Source: Triangularia verruculosa (lineage: Eukaryota > Ascomycota > Sordariomycetes > Sordariales > Podosporaceae). From it: a DNA stretch of 64,000 nucleotides. The position numbers were made by a program, and so were the translations under genes. The stretch covers positions 186,001-250,000 of the forward strand of contig MU863907.1 of NCBI GenBank assembly GCA_033296885.1. Reading direction: 5' to 3'. A model generated the notes under the pieces. That model saw only the letters and a program-made list of their open reading frames with translations. It had not been told where the DNA came from and did not search any database. Positions 61,926-64,000 of this stretch are shown one piece after another. Each line of letters begins with the position of its first letter. Within the stretch, counting starts at the first letter, position 1.

Positions 61926-62369
61926 GACGCCGCCTCCGAAGTTTCGAGTGCCAATGTTGAGGATTGGGTGTCGGTATGGCTCTCTGATGTTGCGTACGAG
62001 GGAGACGAACCATGGGTGTTGCTATCGCCAACTGATCTTGGGACGGCAATAGACGAGTGGGAGATGGTATCAGCAAACGCGCAGACTCCTCGGCATGATG
62101 GGGCGAAGGCACAAGCACAAGGCAAACGCAGGAAGCGGGATCGGGAGGACGACCGGCTGGCGCAAGAGAAAGTGTGGGAACACGAGAAATGGAAAGCGTA
62201 CCATAAGTATCAAGAGGCTCTTCGGGAGTGGAAAACTAAAGGTGGCGGTAAAAAGGTGAAAGGAAGTCATTATTACGAAGAAGCGGGCATACGAACGGTA
62301 CTGGGGCCGTTGTATGCGAGGTCGTTTGCCAAAGGAAGCGGTTATATGTTAAAGTTGAATACCAGTTGA
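61926..62369 (+). other. In-frame open extension after the MAP kinase stop
   Basis: Directly after TAA (61923-61925) the kinase frame continues open for 147 codons to a TGA at 62367-62369. The translated stretch has mixed composition: an acidic, Trp-containing start (ASEVSSANVEDWVSVWLSDV), a basic charged helix around the middle (KRRKRDREDDRLAQEKVWEH) and an end YMLKLNTS. It has no ATG near its start; the first internal one is at about 62064. It could be 3' untranslated sequence open by chance, a readthrough extension, a separate downstream exon, or a former part of the gene. Stop context is AGA TAA GAC, not a known strong leaky context. Confidence 0.4.
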
Positions 62370-63419
62370 GCGATTCATGTGATACCGGGACTCTTTCTCT
62401 TTCTCTTTTGTTTCGTGTTCTCAGTTTTGAGTATTGGTTCTTTGTAGTTGATGCTGAATGGAAGGCGGAAGGAAGCTCCTTGAATATATACAGACCGAGA
62501 CGAAAAGAGCGAGCAGGGTTGCGGTATATTTTGTTATCTTTTGAATCAAGAGGCTTAATCAATACCTTTTCCATCTGCATGATTACACTCCTTTCAAACA
62601 CACCCGGATACATTGCCAATTCTCTTACCATCATCTAGTTGGTTGGCACTGGAAACAGCTCTGACGATTGCCAAGCACTGACATGCACAGCCATACCACG
62701 GCTCTAATCACATAGTTAAGGCAACATGAAAAGGAAGTAGGTCAGATGAAGTGAATTAAGTATTGACCCCTTGCTTGCTCTCTCTCAGCAAAATTTCCAT
62801 CTCTCTATAGGCAGTTAAAAAGCATTGTTCCGTACCTTCTTCGGCGTCAGGCATCATCTTCACGACACCAACCATCAAACAAACCCAAAAGAAAAAAAAA
62901 GAGAAACCGTCCATTTTGGAAAAGGGTATAACCAAACGAGAAAGAGAAAAAAAATAAACCGCCCCGAAAATAGGTACCGAAAATGTGTGCAAACCCGTGA
63001 CCGGTGAGATGCAAGGTATTAAATGAGTGATGAGAAGGTTGAAAAGATGTTTGTTTGTATGTATCGTCATGGCGTCGGCAATATGTGGTGGTATTTGGTG
63101 TCTGTGTATACCTTATGAGTATGGGTGTGTGTGGTGTGGGTAGAACTAGGTGGTGTCGAGAGATATTTTTGGGAGATGCGGCGCGGGTTGAAAGTTGTAT
63201 GGCTCGTGACCCAGCCAACCAACCAACCAACCAACCAGTATCCCAAATCCGGAGAAAAAGACGGCAAAAGGATGGACGCTCTCACTCGGCTTCCCATTCC
63301 TCCCGTCCCCAACACCCGCACCACCTCCCAAGATCCAACATTGAGTGGGAGGCGGCGCAGACAGATCCTTTCTCAAATCTCTAATTCCGTATGCAGAGGA
63401 AGTGAAAGTTAGGTATGGT
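62370..63419. other. Convergent 3' region with CCAA microsatellite
   Basis: 1.05 kb up to the DUF3455 stop, AT-rich at 62380-62460 and 62870-62960. The tetranucleotide repeat CCAA (5.5 units, 63215-63236) lies just beyond the DUF3455 stop. No gene is seen. Confidence 0.55.
63215..63236. repeat. (CCAA)n microsatellite
   Basis: Five and a half perfect CCAA units, non-coding, in the probable 3' untranslated region of the DUF3455 gene. Confidence 0.9.
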
Positions 63420-64000
63420 TTAGAAGAACCAGTAGAAGGTGGTGTACGGAACACTGTGGACGCCCGCACCAGCGACATCGCACTTTAGCCCGACACCACC
63501 GGCCGTAACGACGCGGTACACTTGGGTCAAGCCACTGGAGAGACCCTTCCCGCTCTCACCCAGCTGGAGCCATGCCACGGCGCCCGTCTTGAGGGGGCCC
63601 TTGTCTGCGTTGGCGGGGGCATCGACGGCATCCAGCTTGATGACGCTGGCCTTGAGACCAACACGGTTGAGGTCGAACATGGGGGTGCTGGTGCTGTCAA
63701 AGTAGTGGTGTCCGAGGAACTCGGCGACGGGGAAGCCAAGCAGCTTCAGGTCCTCCTCCTTGGGGAACGGCTTTGTTGCGTCAGCACCGTATTTGGTTCC
63801 CGCGAGCTTTTTGAGGGTGAGGGGCTTGAGGAGAAGAGCAGAAGGAATCTTGTCCCAGAGCGCTTGGGCGAGGCCTGTCTTTGGTGTTCCCGGGGCGAAT
63901 CTTGTGACGTCGTACAAGATGGCAACGGCGCCGTCGGCCTTGGGGCTAGAGCTGGTGTCCACGCAAGTGTAGTTTTGGATGCCGTGACCGACCGCGATCT
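63420..64000 (-). CDS. DUF3455-family protein, 5' end beyond window
   Basis: The visible part is 193 codons, in one exon, ending at 63420. The frame is still open at 64000, so the start and any signal peptide are not seen. The motif GHGIQNYTCVDTS, followed by DGAVAILYDVTRF, and then FLGHHYFDSTSTPMFDL and the C-terminal YRVVTAGGVGLKCDVAGAGV, are characteristic of fungal DUF3455 proteins. The family usually carries a secretion signal and is sometimes mislabelled malate dehydrogenase. Function is unknown. Paired Cys residues in the motif (QNYTC and LKCDV) would suit a secreted disulphide protein. Confidence 0.9.
   Translation of the reverse strand, partial: IAVGHGIQNYTCVDTSSSPKADGAVAILYDVTRFAPGTPKTGLAQALWDKIPSALLLKPLTLKKLAGTKYGADATKPFPKEEDLKLLGFPVAEFLGHHYFDSTSTPMFDLNRVGLKASVIKLDAVDAPANADKGPLKTGAVAWLQLGESGKGLSSGLTQVYRVVTAGGVGLKCDVAGAGVHSVPYTTFYWFF

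Overview
The window looks like gene-dense euchromatin from a filamentous ascomycete, most likely a Sordariomycete. The evidence is short introns (about 50-210 bp) with GTRNGT donors and CTAAC-like branch sites, a con-6 conidiation gene, a Slt2/MAK-1-type MAP kinase, Vac7, long Ser/Pro-rich open frames and GC-rich third positions. I see no prophage, plasmid, CRISPR array or secondary-metabolite cluster. I traced 23 protein-coding genes, with exon borders set by hand from splice signals and reading phase. Two genes run off the window, one at each end. I found no convincing tRNA or 5S rRNA gene.

Layout, left to right. 1-4.7 kb: an aldo-keto reductase (cut by the left edge), a small inverted-repeat transposon (MITE) beside a possible gene relic, a sphingolipid delta-4 desaturase and an arylamine N-acetyltransferase. 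4.7-8.6 kb: a 3.9-kb stretch with no gene I can support. 8.6-15 kb: VAC7 and a coiled-coil protein. 16.3-18.2 kb: ribosomal protein genes rpl30 and rpl10, diverging from a 371-bp promoter that carries the same 12-bp box in front of each gene. 20-27 kb: two long uncharacterised proteins. 27.7-31.3 kb: dim1 and an arrestin-like adaptor. 32.7-38.8 kb: an SP-RING SUMO ligase and utp15. 39.7-44.5 kb: a C2-domain ingression-type protein with an internal minisatellite, then con-6. 46.2-48.5 kb: a TMEM234-like membrane protein and a small unknown protein. 51-54 kb: proteasome alpha-1 and a WKF-domain nucleolar protein. 54.6-58.8 kb: a KpsF/GutQ-like SIS protein and a low-molecular-weight tyrosine phosphatase. 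60.4-64 kb: the MAP kinase, with a long in-frame open extension behind its stop codon, and a DUF3455 protein cut by the right edge.

Most genes are housekeeping genes arranged as alternating divergent and convergent neighbours. A recurring theme is ribosome production: rpl30, rpl10, dim1, utp15 and the WKF protein lie within about 38 kb. Others act in vacuole lipid signalling (VAC7), ubiquitin- or SUMO-linked control (arrestin adaptor, SP-RING ligase, proteasome), cytokinesis (C2 protein) and cell-wall integrity (MAP kinase).

The items I find most worth a second look are the 147-codon in-frame extension after the MAP kinase TAA, the MITE, the duplicated ribosomal promoter box, the enlarged SP-RING loop, the 33-bp coding minisatellite, and the two long orphan proteins at 20-27 kb.
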